Under the pieces are notes generated by a model, which had not been told where the DNA came from, did no database searches, and was given only the letters and a program-made list of their open reading frames with translations. A stretch of DNA of 64,000 bases. Origin: Myxocyprinus asiaticus (Eukaryota > Chordata > Actinopteri > Cypriniformes > Catostomidae). Positions 34,301 through 47,710 of the stretch are shown piece by piece. The first letter of the stretch is position 1. Each line of letters opens with the position of its first letter. The translations under genes were made by a program, and so were the position numbers. The stretch covers positions 24,648,744 to 24,712,743 of the forward strand of contig NC_059349.1 of NCBI RefSeq assembly GCF_019703515.2. The letters run 5' to 3'.

Positions 34301-37300
34301 CTGGTAGCTGGAACATTGTAGCTGGTCATTAGCTGGTTATTATGTGGCTGATTGACCAGCTACCATGTTAAAAACACAAACTTGACCACCTAAAGATGGT
34401 ACACATGACTAGCTGGTTGTTGGTTTGTTCCTGGTTCAAGATTGTCTACAAACTTGGATCAGCAAGAAACTAGCCACCATTTATGTTGGATTTTCCAATA
34501 GGGTACGTCCTATAAAAAGTATTTAAAAAATAAATAAATAAATAAATAAATAAAACAGTAAAATAAAAGCCTTCTTCTATACACTTTAGCAGAGAACTAA
34601 TTTCATTTCCTTCACCCAGTCTGAAAAACTGTTTTCATCAGATAGTTGCTGCATTTTGTCTTCCACACTGATGTATTCATCAATCTCAATGTGAAGTTTT
34701 TTGTGCAACCTTAAGTCACATCCAAATCCTAATGCATCTGTTTATTACAGAGAGAAAATTGAAAATCTGTCTGTGTGATACGCTGGGATTTTTTTTGCAC
34801 AGCGTGGACATAAAACAAGCTGGCAGATATTAATGGTTTCTCTCTTGACCTCATTCGCCAGCACGAGAGATAGGCTGAAGGGGCCGGAAATGATGAAAAA
34901 TGAAACGGTACAGCATCTGCTGCATAAACAGCACTTCCTCCACTCTCACATTCATACGCACACACATACTGTTCTACCATAATGTAGAATGGAAATTGGA
35001 GAGCATCAGACAAGCTGGGTTCTTGAAGAGGTTATGGAAAATAGACTGGTGGAGGAGCAAACCTCTTAATTGTCCCGACCCGTTGTCTGTCATACCTTGT
35101 TTGCAACCCATTTTACTTCTGTAATGTAATGTATTTCTATTTGAAAAAATATTTTTTTAAATGTAGGACTTGATTTTATCCAGCGGGAATTCATTAGATC
35201 ATGTTAAGTTGTCTTTACACAGTTCATGGCAGGTGATTGACAGTGAGGGGCTGAAAAATGAGAGGGCTTGGTGACAAAGTTGTTTTAAAGGTGGAGCATT
35301 ATTTCTGTGGAATCATATGCACTGATTAATCATTTACAATAAGACCAGGAACTTGTAATAATCAAGCAAATAGGGTCAATATTGATATTATATTGACTTG
35401 AAGTGTGTTTTTGAAGAGTATGGACCCGGTTTACATCCAGTATTAAGATACGTCTCAGGTGATCCGATCACATGTAGTCAGGCGAGACACATTGCTGTTT
35501 ACACCTGGTCACATAAATGCATCTCCTGTGACCACTTGTGTTCGGATTTCAAGATGACATACATCAGTCACTATATCATTGTGTTACTGCATGATAATAA
35601 ACCGCGAAAAAGTCAGAAAAAACAAATAAAGTGCAAACAAAAGCAGCACACAACCGGCAAAGTTTAAAACTCTTGTTGTAGCTCAGTGGTTGATTGACAG
35701 GTAAGGGGTGGTGCTTTGCTACTGTCCGGGATGCATTGAGGACGTATAGCGTTTACACCTCAAATGTGATGTGGTCACATGCTTTCTCATTTTCCTGTGT
35801 ATGTGTGATGCCGATAATCTCAAAATTAGTCGGCCTGGTCGATCTACTGGTCTAACACTAGCAAAGGGCATTTATGCATTGCTATTCAGTAACCATTGAC
35901 AGGGTAATGTATTTTATTTGTATCTCACCTGGGCCATGGAGGGGGAGTGCATGGACAGAGTGTGACTGCTGAGTTGCTGTTGCTGCTGGTGGAGGCTTAG
36001 GTGCTGGTGTAAAGGGGGGCTGATCTGCAGTGGAGGGGGGGATGAGCCCGCCATGCTGCCCATGCTCACTGCTCCTGGCATGGACACGTTAGGCCGGGAC
36101 GCGCCACCTCGGGCTAGGCCTTGCTGCATTGGGGGCAGGTGAGGACTGAGCCCTGGCTGCTGGTGGTATGGATGACCCATGTAGAGACCTGGGTGAGACT
36201 GGCCTGCCCCGGAATAGACTGATGGTTTGGGTACAAGCATCTGAGAGGCCTGTGATGCCTTCACATCCCCTGGGTCATTGTAGCTCTAGAGGGGGAGAAT
36301 AAAATAAACTTTGTAGCTAAGACTGCCTAAAATTTATTTTTTCTACCAATTCCAATTCTATTTCTGCCAGTATATCTGGAAAAAGTAATTTTCAAATCAG
36401 TATCTTTGTCTTTTTTTTTCAGTAAAAATATCTAAACACCCTTATAAGAAGATCCATTTACTTGAGAAGCTAATTTTGCAAGATAATAAGACTTTTCACT
36501 GATATATCTTGAATTTAGTTGATTTTTTAATATCCCATTGGCAAATATATATATTTTTAATTTTGTTAGATTTATGTTTAAAACAAGAAAAAAACTAGTT
36601 GCCACTGGTGTAAAAAACAAACAAACAAACAACAACAACAACAACAAAAAAAAAACTTCAAGACATTCTCTATACTGAAAAAAATGTTAACCTGAGAAAT
36701 GTGCTTCATGTGGTAACATCTAAATTAACTAGTTTCATTCAAGTCAAAAACATAATTTACTATGACTGAATCAACCTGACTACATTAGGTTACACCAACA
36801 AAACTCATTTTTAAAGGTAAGATCACGTAGAAATAGCTCATTAACCCGTAAAGGAATAGTTCACCCAAAAATGAAAATTCTCTCATCATTTACTCACCTT
36901 CATGCCATCCCAAATGTTTATGACTTACTTTGGGTCTGTTCTCACCCAAAATAGATTAGATCACTTCATATGACATATATTAAACCACTGGAGTCTTATG
37001 ACATTTATGCTATGTTTATGTGCTTTTTGCAACTTGAAAATTTTGCTCACCATTCATTTGCATTGTATGGACCTACAGAGCTGAAATATTCTTCTAAAAA
37101 TCTTTGTCTTTATTCTGCAGAAGAAACAAAAAGTCATACATATCTGGGATGGCATTAGGTTGAGTAAATGATTTTTGAAACTACTGGGTGAACTATTCCT
37201 TTTAAATGCATATCTCATGTCTTTAGTGACCCAGGACCTCATTCCACCCCCTTTACTTCATCCATTTTTTGTAGCTACGCCCTAACCTCTATTGTATTTA

Positions 37301-39583
37301 GTATATACCTCTACGATATGTAGTAGTTTCACAATAAATATTTGCACTTCCATAAACTATTATTTTATGCTTATTATATATCTATATAAGTTTACAATAA
37401 CAGGCTATCTACTTTTTGTTTATTACAAAACAAATGACTACAATATCATGTCAAATTTCTGTGCAACGATGGTGAATTATCAGTATCCATATAAGCATAT
37501 AACATATGCGTGTACACATACCGCACATACACTATGTGGCCAAAAGTTTGTGGACACCATATGTGCTTGATGAACCTTCAATTTAAAAACCATAGGCATC
37601 ATTTTCCCCCTTTGGTGCAATAACAACTTCCACTCTTCTGGAAAGGCTTTCCACTATACTGTATGTAGTGACATGGCTGCAGGGATTTGCTCCCATTCAG
37701 ACACAAGTGCATCACTGAGGTCCGGCACTGATGTTGGGCAATGGGGCCTGGCTTTCAGTTGGCGTTCCAATTCACCCCAAAGGTGTTCAGTAGGGTTCAG
37801 GTCTGGGCTTTGTGCAGGCCAGTCAATTTCTTCCACATCAGACACACTAAACCATTTCTTTATGGACTTTGCTTTGTGCACAGGGGCATTTTCATGCTGG
37901 AATAGAAAAGGGCTCTCCCCAAACTGTTGCCATAAAGTTGGAAGCACAGAATGCCCTAGAATGCCATTGTTTGGAGTATAATTATGATTTATCTTCACTG
38001 GTATTAACAGAGTAACCAAACTCTTTAATTAGAAGTGGGTGTCCACATATTTTTGCCCATATAGTGTATTATACATGCTATTTGTTCCTTTAGGGGGAGC
38101 TGTTTCAGCGATTGACTTGATTTACATTTGACATTGCTATTTGATGATGAGGCAAAATTGAAGTAAACTATAACAAGTATAACACATGAACAGTATGATA
38201 TAGCTATTGCCATTTGGGTGTACTATTGAAATTATGTAAGTTGTACATCTATTTAAACTCAATATGTGCTGAGAAAATACATGTGTAGCTTATGTGTTAT
38301 GTGTAGTTCAATATGTGTTTGACAGCCAGTTATGCATATAAAATTTTAGCCTAGAATTAATGAATCCCGTTCTATCATATACTGCATCATCTCTTTGATA
38401 TACGAGAAATAATATATAACAGAATATATTATATTCCATTGTTTTCTAATTATCTTAAAAAGCTTTGTAAATTGTACACTATCTGGATATTTTGTAGCTC
38501 AATCTGTAATAGATATACATGAGGTATGTTAAAATGTTTGGCGAAACACCCATGAATTTAAGAGATAAGGTAACAATTGCAGGTTACCACTTTTTACAGT
38601 GTCTTATTATCTTACACAATTTTGCATCTCAAGTAAATGTATGTTCTTTTAAGGATTTTTTAAGATTTTGTATTTATTTATTATTATTTATTACTAGAAA
38701 ATAAGACAAAAATAGTGACGATGAAAAAAGTATTATTATTTTATGCAGTGAAACAAGAACATCTGAAAATGTGCCTTCTCAATAAACATGACCATTCTCA
38801 AACACATACACATATCATAGCCCACAGTCATTTTGATACCTGAGACACAAGACTTGCTCTGTAGGCAGCCAGCTGTTTGAGGTACTCCTTCTTTGCAGTC
38901 TCTGTTTTTTTCTTGTACACCTGCCATGATAAAACAAACAAACAAAGAAAAGAATATATTAAGGCCACAGCCGTTCTCCATGTTCCTGTGCACAATTATT
39001 CTTAGAAATCTATCTAATGGCAGTCCATTTATGAGCCATAATGTGTAATTGTTGTTGGAGCACTGAAATGGTGCTTGAGTGCAGTCCACTTTATCCATCG
39101 CTTGTTCTTCTGCCTTTATGGACTGTTCATATTTCCCCTTTCATTTGGGCCATATGTGTAATTATTTGCCCATCAATACATCTGTGCTGTTATTACCTTG
39201 ACCAATAGACCTCTACTAAAAAGAGATGGGCAAAAAAAGACAAGCAGAAAAAAACAGCAGAGAGACATGATGTTCTTTTATCAGGCAAACATCCTCTCCT
39301 GAGTAAAAGTACTGTTGAGTGTTTTCATCAGCTTCACTGAGTGTTGTACATAATAAAAAAGACCACCAATCAACAACTACAAAAAAATAAAAGAGACTAG
39401 TTTTTTTACTGTTTGACTGTTTGGTGGTTTCAGTAAGACAGAGAGATGGATACTTTCAACTGTTTTTATTCTGAAATCAGAAGCTATGCTGGTAGTCATG
39501 CCATTCTTCAAAAGCTAAATTCAAACCTTTAAAAAGAGTTAAGGTGTTAAAGTAGTGCTAATCATTTTTGTTGTCATGGCTTG

Positions 39584-39626
<43 letters not shown>

Positions 39627-42600
39627 CTTGAAGATGAATGAGGGGGTAACATTTTACAATAAGGTTCCATTTGTAAACATTAGTTAACATGAACTAACAA
39701 TGAACCAAACTTATTAAGAATTTTTAATCTTAATGTCAATTTCAACATATAGTAATACATTTTTAAAATCAAAAGTTGTATATGTTAACATTAGTTAATG
39801 CACTATGAATTAACATGAACTAACAATGAACAACTAACATTGTTGTTCAACAACAAAGATTAATAAATGATGTAAAAAAAAAGTATATTGTTCATGGTTT
39901 GTTCATGATGCCTAATGTATTAACTAATGTTAACAAATGGAACCTTATTGTAAAGTGTTACCAGAGAGGAGATTAAAATGTACATATTTACAAATTTAGG
40001 CTACATAAGGTCCAATATTACACTTTGATATACACTTTTGTTCCTAGTTTTGTTGTAATTCACAGAAAATAATGCTGTTGTAGCATCTAATATTAATTAT
40101 ATAATATTTTTATATAGCAAATTAGAATAAATAATATAGTCTAATGTTAATTATAATTAATACTTGAAATATTACAAGAAACTACTGAAAAAACTGTGCC
40201 TTTCATTTCTCAAGATACACAATTTTTTAGTAGTTTCTTATATTTCAAGTACTATAACAGGGACTATTGATTTTAAATGGCCTTGTGCCTTAAGTGATTA
40301 AAACTACTTCAACACCTGTTCAAAATACAATAAAATCCAAAAAAAACTCCAATAAAACAATTTAAAAAAAAATGCTGTTGGGCAAGTATGTTGTATATAG
40401 CCATCTGTTGACTGAAAATAAAAACAAACATGACAAAATGGTATCATATTCTGGCTAAATATGTCCTGAAACAGTGATCTGAATGATTACCAGACCACAC
40501 AAATCCTTTGTGTGACATGCTTACTTATAAAACAAAATCTCATATAGTGCACAGTTTTTCACACCTGGCTTTGTTAAGACTTCCCCCTACATGCACAACA
40601 CCGCTGATGTTAGACCACAGCACACAGACTGCACAGATAATGTTATTGTGTAATTGCACAAGGGGAAATCAGCAAATGTTCTGACCAACATGTGCGTCAT
40701 TACATCTGATGCAGTAACAAATCATTATGTCAACATCCTATTGTACACAGTTGATAATACCTTTAATAAATAATACTACAGATAGTATGTATAGAACTGC
40801 ACTCACAATGCCTGGTTAGCAGAAACAGCCCTACCTACCTGCATTTTCCTTCAGTCTATGAGTCACCCACAAGATTTCACAGATAAAGGGAAAGTTTGCA
40901 CGTGAACGAGGTTTAAAAGTGTGGTAAAGGGGTTCTTTAATTTGTTCCTTATTTGAAAAGTTTTACCTCTAAAGAAATGAATAGTTCTTTAAAAATATGT
41001 TTAAAACCATGTACAATCTCATGAGATAAAGACTCCAGTAGCATAATAAAAGCTGTTTTATTTTACATGGAGCTGGGCTGCCTCACTGGGGCCACCATAT
41101 TGAGATCATATGACCAGCTGAATAGTACTTGCTTGCGTACCGTATATTTGAAAACTTGGTATCTTGGTAATCCCCCCCCCCCCCGTGCTGACTGCCAATA
41201 GCACATTTCCCTAAAACTAACTGAAAACAATTACTTTTGCATAATTCTACAAGTCCAAGATGACTGCCATATCGGTCAGTCAAACATAAACATAAAATGA
41301 CTGTGCACCTTCAAAAGAGAGATAGTCACCTGTTTTTGTTCCTCCCCTAGACCGTCCCACATTGAGGCCACTATTTTGGAAACCTCTCCGAATGTGGCAT
41401 TAGGATTTTGGCCTTTAATAGCTGCCTGGGTGTCTCTGAAGAACAGGGCGTAGGCTGACACTGGCTTCTGTGGCTCGTTGGGGTCTTTCTTCTTCTTCTT
41501 CTTGGGGGTTTTGGGTTTCTTGGCCATGTCTGAGGCTGCTCTCTTTTCTGCCCCATTCATCTGAAAAGAGAAAAGCTTATTATAGTAAACAATAGATATC
41601 TAATTAGATTTAGAATTAGATTAGCCACAATAACAGCTTTATGAATGAATCATCTTCATAAAGCTAGTTAGTGAGCCTTGTCTCCAGTGCCTGGAGCTAG
41701 TTTCAACTTTTAATGACTACTGTGCATTATTTGTATATAAGCATGGGCAACTCATAATTGAGATATAATTGTGTGTGTTTAGAGCGCGTGACATTTTTAA
41801 TGCTGAACCACTTCTGTGCACTGCAAAAAATAATTTTCTTGCTCAGTATTTTTGTCTTGTTTTCCAGTAAAATATCCAAACAGACTTAAAACAAGACACA
41901 TTTACTTGAGAAGCAAAATGACATCTGATCAAAAAAATCTTTTTGTTTTTGTTTTAAGGATAAACCTCACTAAATGTGGTCAGATTTCTTTAAAAACAAG
42001 ACTAAATGACTTAATTTTTTATTTTCTTGTATCGTGTTTTAAGGATATTTTTATATTTTTGTACTGGAAAACAAGACAAAAAGAAAATGAATAAGGGGCT
42101 GTTCACACCAAATTAGTTCTTCATCCAACTGTGCTGTTTTTCTATGTAAACATGCGTAAGATGGATGTCTTTGACTGTTGTGCCGTAGCTTGCTGTTTTT
42201 TTCCCAGCACTGTGTAGAGGATTGCCATGTTTTTTAGACACCATCTCAGGTTAAGAAAAAAAAAGATTCTTTAAATGTACTGTTCTTAATCCGTAGGCAA
42301 TTTGTTTTTTTATTGTTTTAAGAATTAACATCACTTAATCTTGTTAGATTTCTCTAAAAACAAGACTTATGTCATTGTGCTTCTCAAAGTTAATGAATTT
42401 TGTTTTAAGGATGCTTAGATATTTTTTCCACCAAAAAAAAAAAAAAAAAAAAGACAAAAAAATAAATAAATAAAAATAAGCACGGGACTGTTTACACCGA
42501 ATGCATTTTGTTTTTCTCTGTCTGTGCTGTTTTTCAGTCGTTTTCCAAGTAAACATGCGCTAGACTGACATCTTTGATCGTTGCGCCAGGCTCGCTGTTT

Positions 42601-45600
42601 TTCCCACTGTTGTCTCGTGCAGGATCGCCACGTTTTTAGATGCCATATCAGGTTAAAAAGAACAGCAACTTTTAAAAACATCTGATGTTTGATGCTCATG
42701 CCATCTGTTACAGGGCTACCTGTTCTTCAATTCTATTCTATTCTAATCGATTCTACTATCAAAATGAATGTTTGGGAGTCTAAAATGTATATTTCCTATT
42801 GACACACTAAAGCTGAAGATATAAATAACCATCTTAAGACAAATGTTTTTTTTGTGAAACATCTTATGTGTCTAAGAATTTTGCACAGTACTGTATAAAA
42901 AATATAAAAAAGGCCACACTTTCCAGAGGCTCGGTTTCGATGTGGAGTTTGAGAAAATGTGCTGTATTTGGGCTGTGGAGAACAGACTTCAGGCAGATCA
43001 GCATCTTAGCAAATCTATGTTTAAGGAAACATGGCAATACAACTTGCTGAAAGGTCAGCAGTGACTCATTCCTTTTAATACTCTGCATTTTGCCATAGAT
43101 CATAAAAGTCTATGTGAGAGTGCATGTGCGTGTATGTGAGAGGAAGATAAGCTTTTATATTCATGAAATAGAGCTGTAAAGCTCCCTTTCTCACCTTGGC
43201 AGCATCATCTGCATCGTCCTCATGCACTGAGCTGGAGGGGGAGGGTGTGGCCGACTTGCTCTCTGGTGGAGATGGGGAGCCATGGGTACCATTGTTGCTT
43301 TTCAGCCCCAACTGATTATTGAGTTGCGATTGGTTGATAGTGGACAGCTGACCTTGCGGAACCATGCCAGGTTGGACCCTGGGTCTGTGTGTGTCCACCT
43401 GATGGTGGCCGCCATAACGGGAGTCTGAGTTGACCATTTGCTGCATCTGGAAGATACCAACAAATCCAGACTTGAAATAAATTAACCGAATCTTTCAAAA
43501 TAAAGCAAACCTCAGGCATTTTTGTTGGTTGCAAGTTCAAAAAAAAAAAATTGATAAACTGGCACTACTCTCACTGAGATTTTACAAAAGAAGTTCCCTA
43601 AAGATCTATCTTCTGCAAGGCTGTAGATATGCAGATAATTCTAATGTTAAAGCAATAGTTTACTCAAAAAATTAAATTCAGATTTTTTTTTTTTTTACCT
43701 CATGTCATTACTTCGTCCTGTTCCTCACACAATCACTATTTTATGCCTTCAGAAGGCTTGGCATATAGCAAAAATAGTTATTAAAGTCGCATGAACAACT
43801 TTTATGCTACTTTTATGGTGTATTTTTGCCTTTTTGGAGCTTGACAACCCCAGTCCTCTTCAATTTCATTATACTGAAAAGTATATTGCACAAAGTGGCC
43901 AGGATATTCTTCAAAACATTTACTTTTGTGTTCCACAGATGACAGAAAGTCATACAGTTTTGGAACAACTTGAAAGTGAGTAAATGATGAAAGACATTTT
44001 TGGGAGGACTATCCTTTTAACTAGCACTAATTTGAATAACTGATATGTCACTTTTCAGCTGTTGTAGTAGGGTGTAGAAAACTTTGCTTTTGAACACTGT
44101 ATCTTGGAGGTAAATCACTTCTGACAAGGACAAGCCCTGTAGCTGTAGTCTTTCACCTGATACTGTCTGAAGCAACAGGTGACCTGAAATGTACCTTACG
44201 CCCACCATTGTGTCGAGCACAATGCCCTCAACAGATGGAGCTTTGGGGTTAGAGGCCACAAGCATTTACCTGAAGGACAGGTGATTGTCTCGCCACTGGA
44301 CACTCATTAAAAAAAAATTATTAAAATAGATTTAATCGAACTGTCTCTTTTTTTCAAGAAAGCCTTTGAGAGCAATGCAAATGGAAAGATTTGACACATA
44401 TTTCTTAGTCAGCTGACAGTAACATGGGGAAATGTCTAATATTTGAAAGTCCATTACATATAGGAATCAATGGCACTACAAATGAAAATGTATATTTTTT
44501 CAATTTCAGAAAGAAATGTGTGTGGTGTTGCCCATGCAAAAGTTGCAGCCACGATGCTAGGGTGTTGTGGGTGGATCGTCTACTAGATGAAAATATTCAG
44601 TCTGATTGAAAAAATATTCTTTTATATGCCAAAGTTTCAAGTTTGATTAAAGGAATATTCCGGGTTCAATGCAAGTTAAGCTCAGTCCACAGCATTTGTG
44701 GCATAATGTTGATTGCCACAAAAAATTTTTTTGACTGGTTTCTTGTTTTCTTAAAAAGAAAAAATCAAGGTTGCAGTGAGGCATTTACAATAGAAGTGAA
44801 TGGGGCCAATTTTTGGAGAGTTTAAACACAGAAATGTGAAGCTGATAATTTTATAAAAGCACTTACATTAATTCTTCTGTTAAAACTTGTGTATTATTTG
44901 AGCTGTAAAGTTGTTTAATTCATTGTTTTTACAGTCGTTTTAGGGTTTAGTGTTTACGGCGTTACGTCATCATGGCAACATAGTTCTAAAATCGTCAATA
45001 ACATTTCACAGAAAAGGTTAGAAAGTGATTTTATCACACTTAAACCATGTAAACATGCATCTTGCTTACATTTTGTGGCTATACTTTTGAAACTGTTAGT
45101 ATTTTAATGTTTACGGTTTGGCCTCATTCACTTATTTATTATGGTAATCAACATTATGCCACAAATGCTGTCGATTGTGCTTAACTTTTATTGAACCCGG
45201 AATATTCCTTTAATACTTAAAAAAAACAGTTACCTTGTTTTAAACTTGATTTATCAATTGAACACAGAGTGTTTTTTCAAAGGCATGTCATGAGGTATCT
45301 AAAAGACTGTCCATCAATTTACAAGAATTCAGTATGTATCTGAAAGCAAAAGTTAGTGTTATGAGATTACATTGGTATTTGCGATGGGATGAGACAAATG
45401 CCATGTTGATTGGATGTGTACGGCTAATGATGTGACATTAAGCAGCAATAGAGAGGAACATTTCCAATCAATGCGGTTTTAGAGGTTAACTGACTAGTCA
45501 TAAACTGATACTGGTGAAAATGTCAAGTTCTCAGGAAATGCTGGAAAAAGCTCACAATGGAAAACGGTTCAAGAGAAAAAATTTCAGGGGTTCCATTACG

Positions 45601-47672
45601 ATGTTAATGGACAGGAGGAAGTTTCATTTTTCGATGAAATGCGTTCGCATTCATACACACCCTAGACTTTCACCCACTGTTGCACTTGTGTATATGGTTG
45701 AGTGACAATAAAGAGATTTGACACCTTATTAATTAGCTCTGTTTGCAGTATTCAAACTCTTCCCACTCAGTTTCTTGAGAAACATCTGTATATTGTTGGG
45801 GGGCTTTTTCTTTCCTCTAGTTAACCAGACAATTCACCCTTTGTGTTATAACAGGGTAATAAGATAATGTGGTCAGTTTGTGGTAGAGAACACTCAAACA
45901 TAAAAACCATGTATGTTCATAAAGGTCACCTTTCTTTTTCTCGGTAAACCAAAACTTAGAGGCAGGACAAGCTTTTTGAGTTTTTAAGTGAAGTCGAATA
46001 CAACATCATGTTTTATCAAGGCAAAACCAGTGAATCAAAGACTACTTGTCAGACTCTTAAATCCAATCCAAATTTCCCAAATGTAAAAAAAATAAATAAG
46101 TAAATAACTTTTTACGGCAAGAGGATCAACATGGCTTCAGGACAACACTGATTTGCGTTTGTCAGAGTGAGCTTATGATGGTACAAGCTCACCATTAATC
46201 TCAACTACACAGAGGACAAAGGCTTGCCAGGGATGAATAGAGGTCACGTGACGAGGTCACAGACAAAAGCCCTAAAGATTGCCTGTTCTGCAAATTTTAA
46301 GTTTTAAATAACAAATGGCTGGCTGGGCTACCTTTTTTTTTTCATCAGAGCCACTGACCCGTGCTACAAAGGAGGTCATATACATTTGATATCAATTTCC
46401 TTTAAATTATGGGGCAAATTGTAATCACACTTACAGTAGGGGACTATTTGCATGCTTATATTCCTATAGTTTGGGACAGAGATGTATGAAAGGGAAAAGA
46501 GAATCCCAGCTTTTGCATTTCCAACGACATTTTAAAGGGAAGAAAATAATGTCTACTTTACGTTGGCTGTCACTTCAGGGGCACTTTCATGTCCTTCTGT
46601 TTCCATTAAAAAGGTATAAATAGCTTAAGTGCTGGACTAGATCAGAGCCAATTGTTTGCTCAGGGTAATAAAACCACAGTCCAATGATAAGGACTTTTTC
46701 AGGCAGATTAATGAGGCTGTATTTCATGTCATTTTGTTAGACTGTTACACTGTACATCTGTAGTATAAGCTAAAATACACACTACATTTTCGTTTACACT
46801 TTTACTCATTAGAATGTAAATTATTCATTTGAAATACGATTTTATCCTCGCATAATCTTGGTTATTCAATTCTTTCTCCACGAGTTCATTTGATTTCAAA
46901 ATGGCTGTGTCGTTTTAGTAATAATAGCTTGTCAAAGTCTGTATGATGGAAAACACCCAATATTTATGACAAGCAGAAGAACATATGAGAAGTGAGGTCA
47001 TTTGGAATATAAAATCTTAAAAGGCGTATCATACCATCTGTCATTTATACATGCCAGAGTTTAATTGCTCTTGGGTGAATTTTATATAACTGCATGCAAA
47101 TATCTCTTTTTATCTCTTATTAAACTTCACTGTAAATGATCTATCCATAAGCAGTCTATTAGAAGTAACTATTACACAGCATGGCTTTATAAATCTTAAC
47201 TACATAGTTTTAGTAATGCTTCTGATATATTTTTCTCCATGTTCTATGTCAATGCCTGCAAATACTAGTCTCTTATTAAACTTAAACTTAAATGATCTAT
47301 GCATAATCAGTCTGATAGAAGTAACTATTAGACTACATTGTGTTATTCAAAAGTACATGTTCTATATACTGTAACTGCATGCATATACGTGTCTCTTATT
47401 AAACGTAACTGTAAATGATCAATGTGTAAGCAATCTAATAGAAGTAAATCCTGCTATTTCATGTCAAGCTGCACTTTCAAGGTCTCAAATGTGCTAGTTT
47501 TGCAGCACACAGCAAAGTGCTGCAAACTTTAGGCTTTACAGCAAATTTACAATAAATGGAGATTTATGTCCATTACTGTCTCTTTTTTATTTTTATTTAG
47601 GCCAGTGCTGGATGTGGATTTAGTGGCTTTTTGAGCTGATGATGGACGATGTGACTGCTCTTTACCGCTCTC

Positions 47673-47710
<38 letters not shown>

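Larger units (their letters stand above)
31689..35928 (-). other. tox intron: MITE copies, A-rich tract, unique block
   Basis: Contains a GGTAACACTTTACAATAAGG-family fragment (31807-31912), an (AAAAC)n low-complexity tract (33043-33255), a repeat-poor block at 33400-33880, an inverted-repeat element at 34270-34505 and a repeat at 35422-35830. Confidence 0.6.
36286..38839 (-). other. tox intron with MITE and Tc1 remnant
   Basis: Holds the MITE at 36852-37201 and the Tc1 deletion derivative at 37530-38066; the remainder is AT-rich without recognised features. Confidence 0.6.

Noticed and set aside
47088..47460. Direct repeats considered as a CRISPR-like array
   Set aside because: Vertebrate intron, only three diverged units of unequal length, no short identical repeats.
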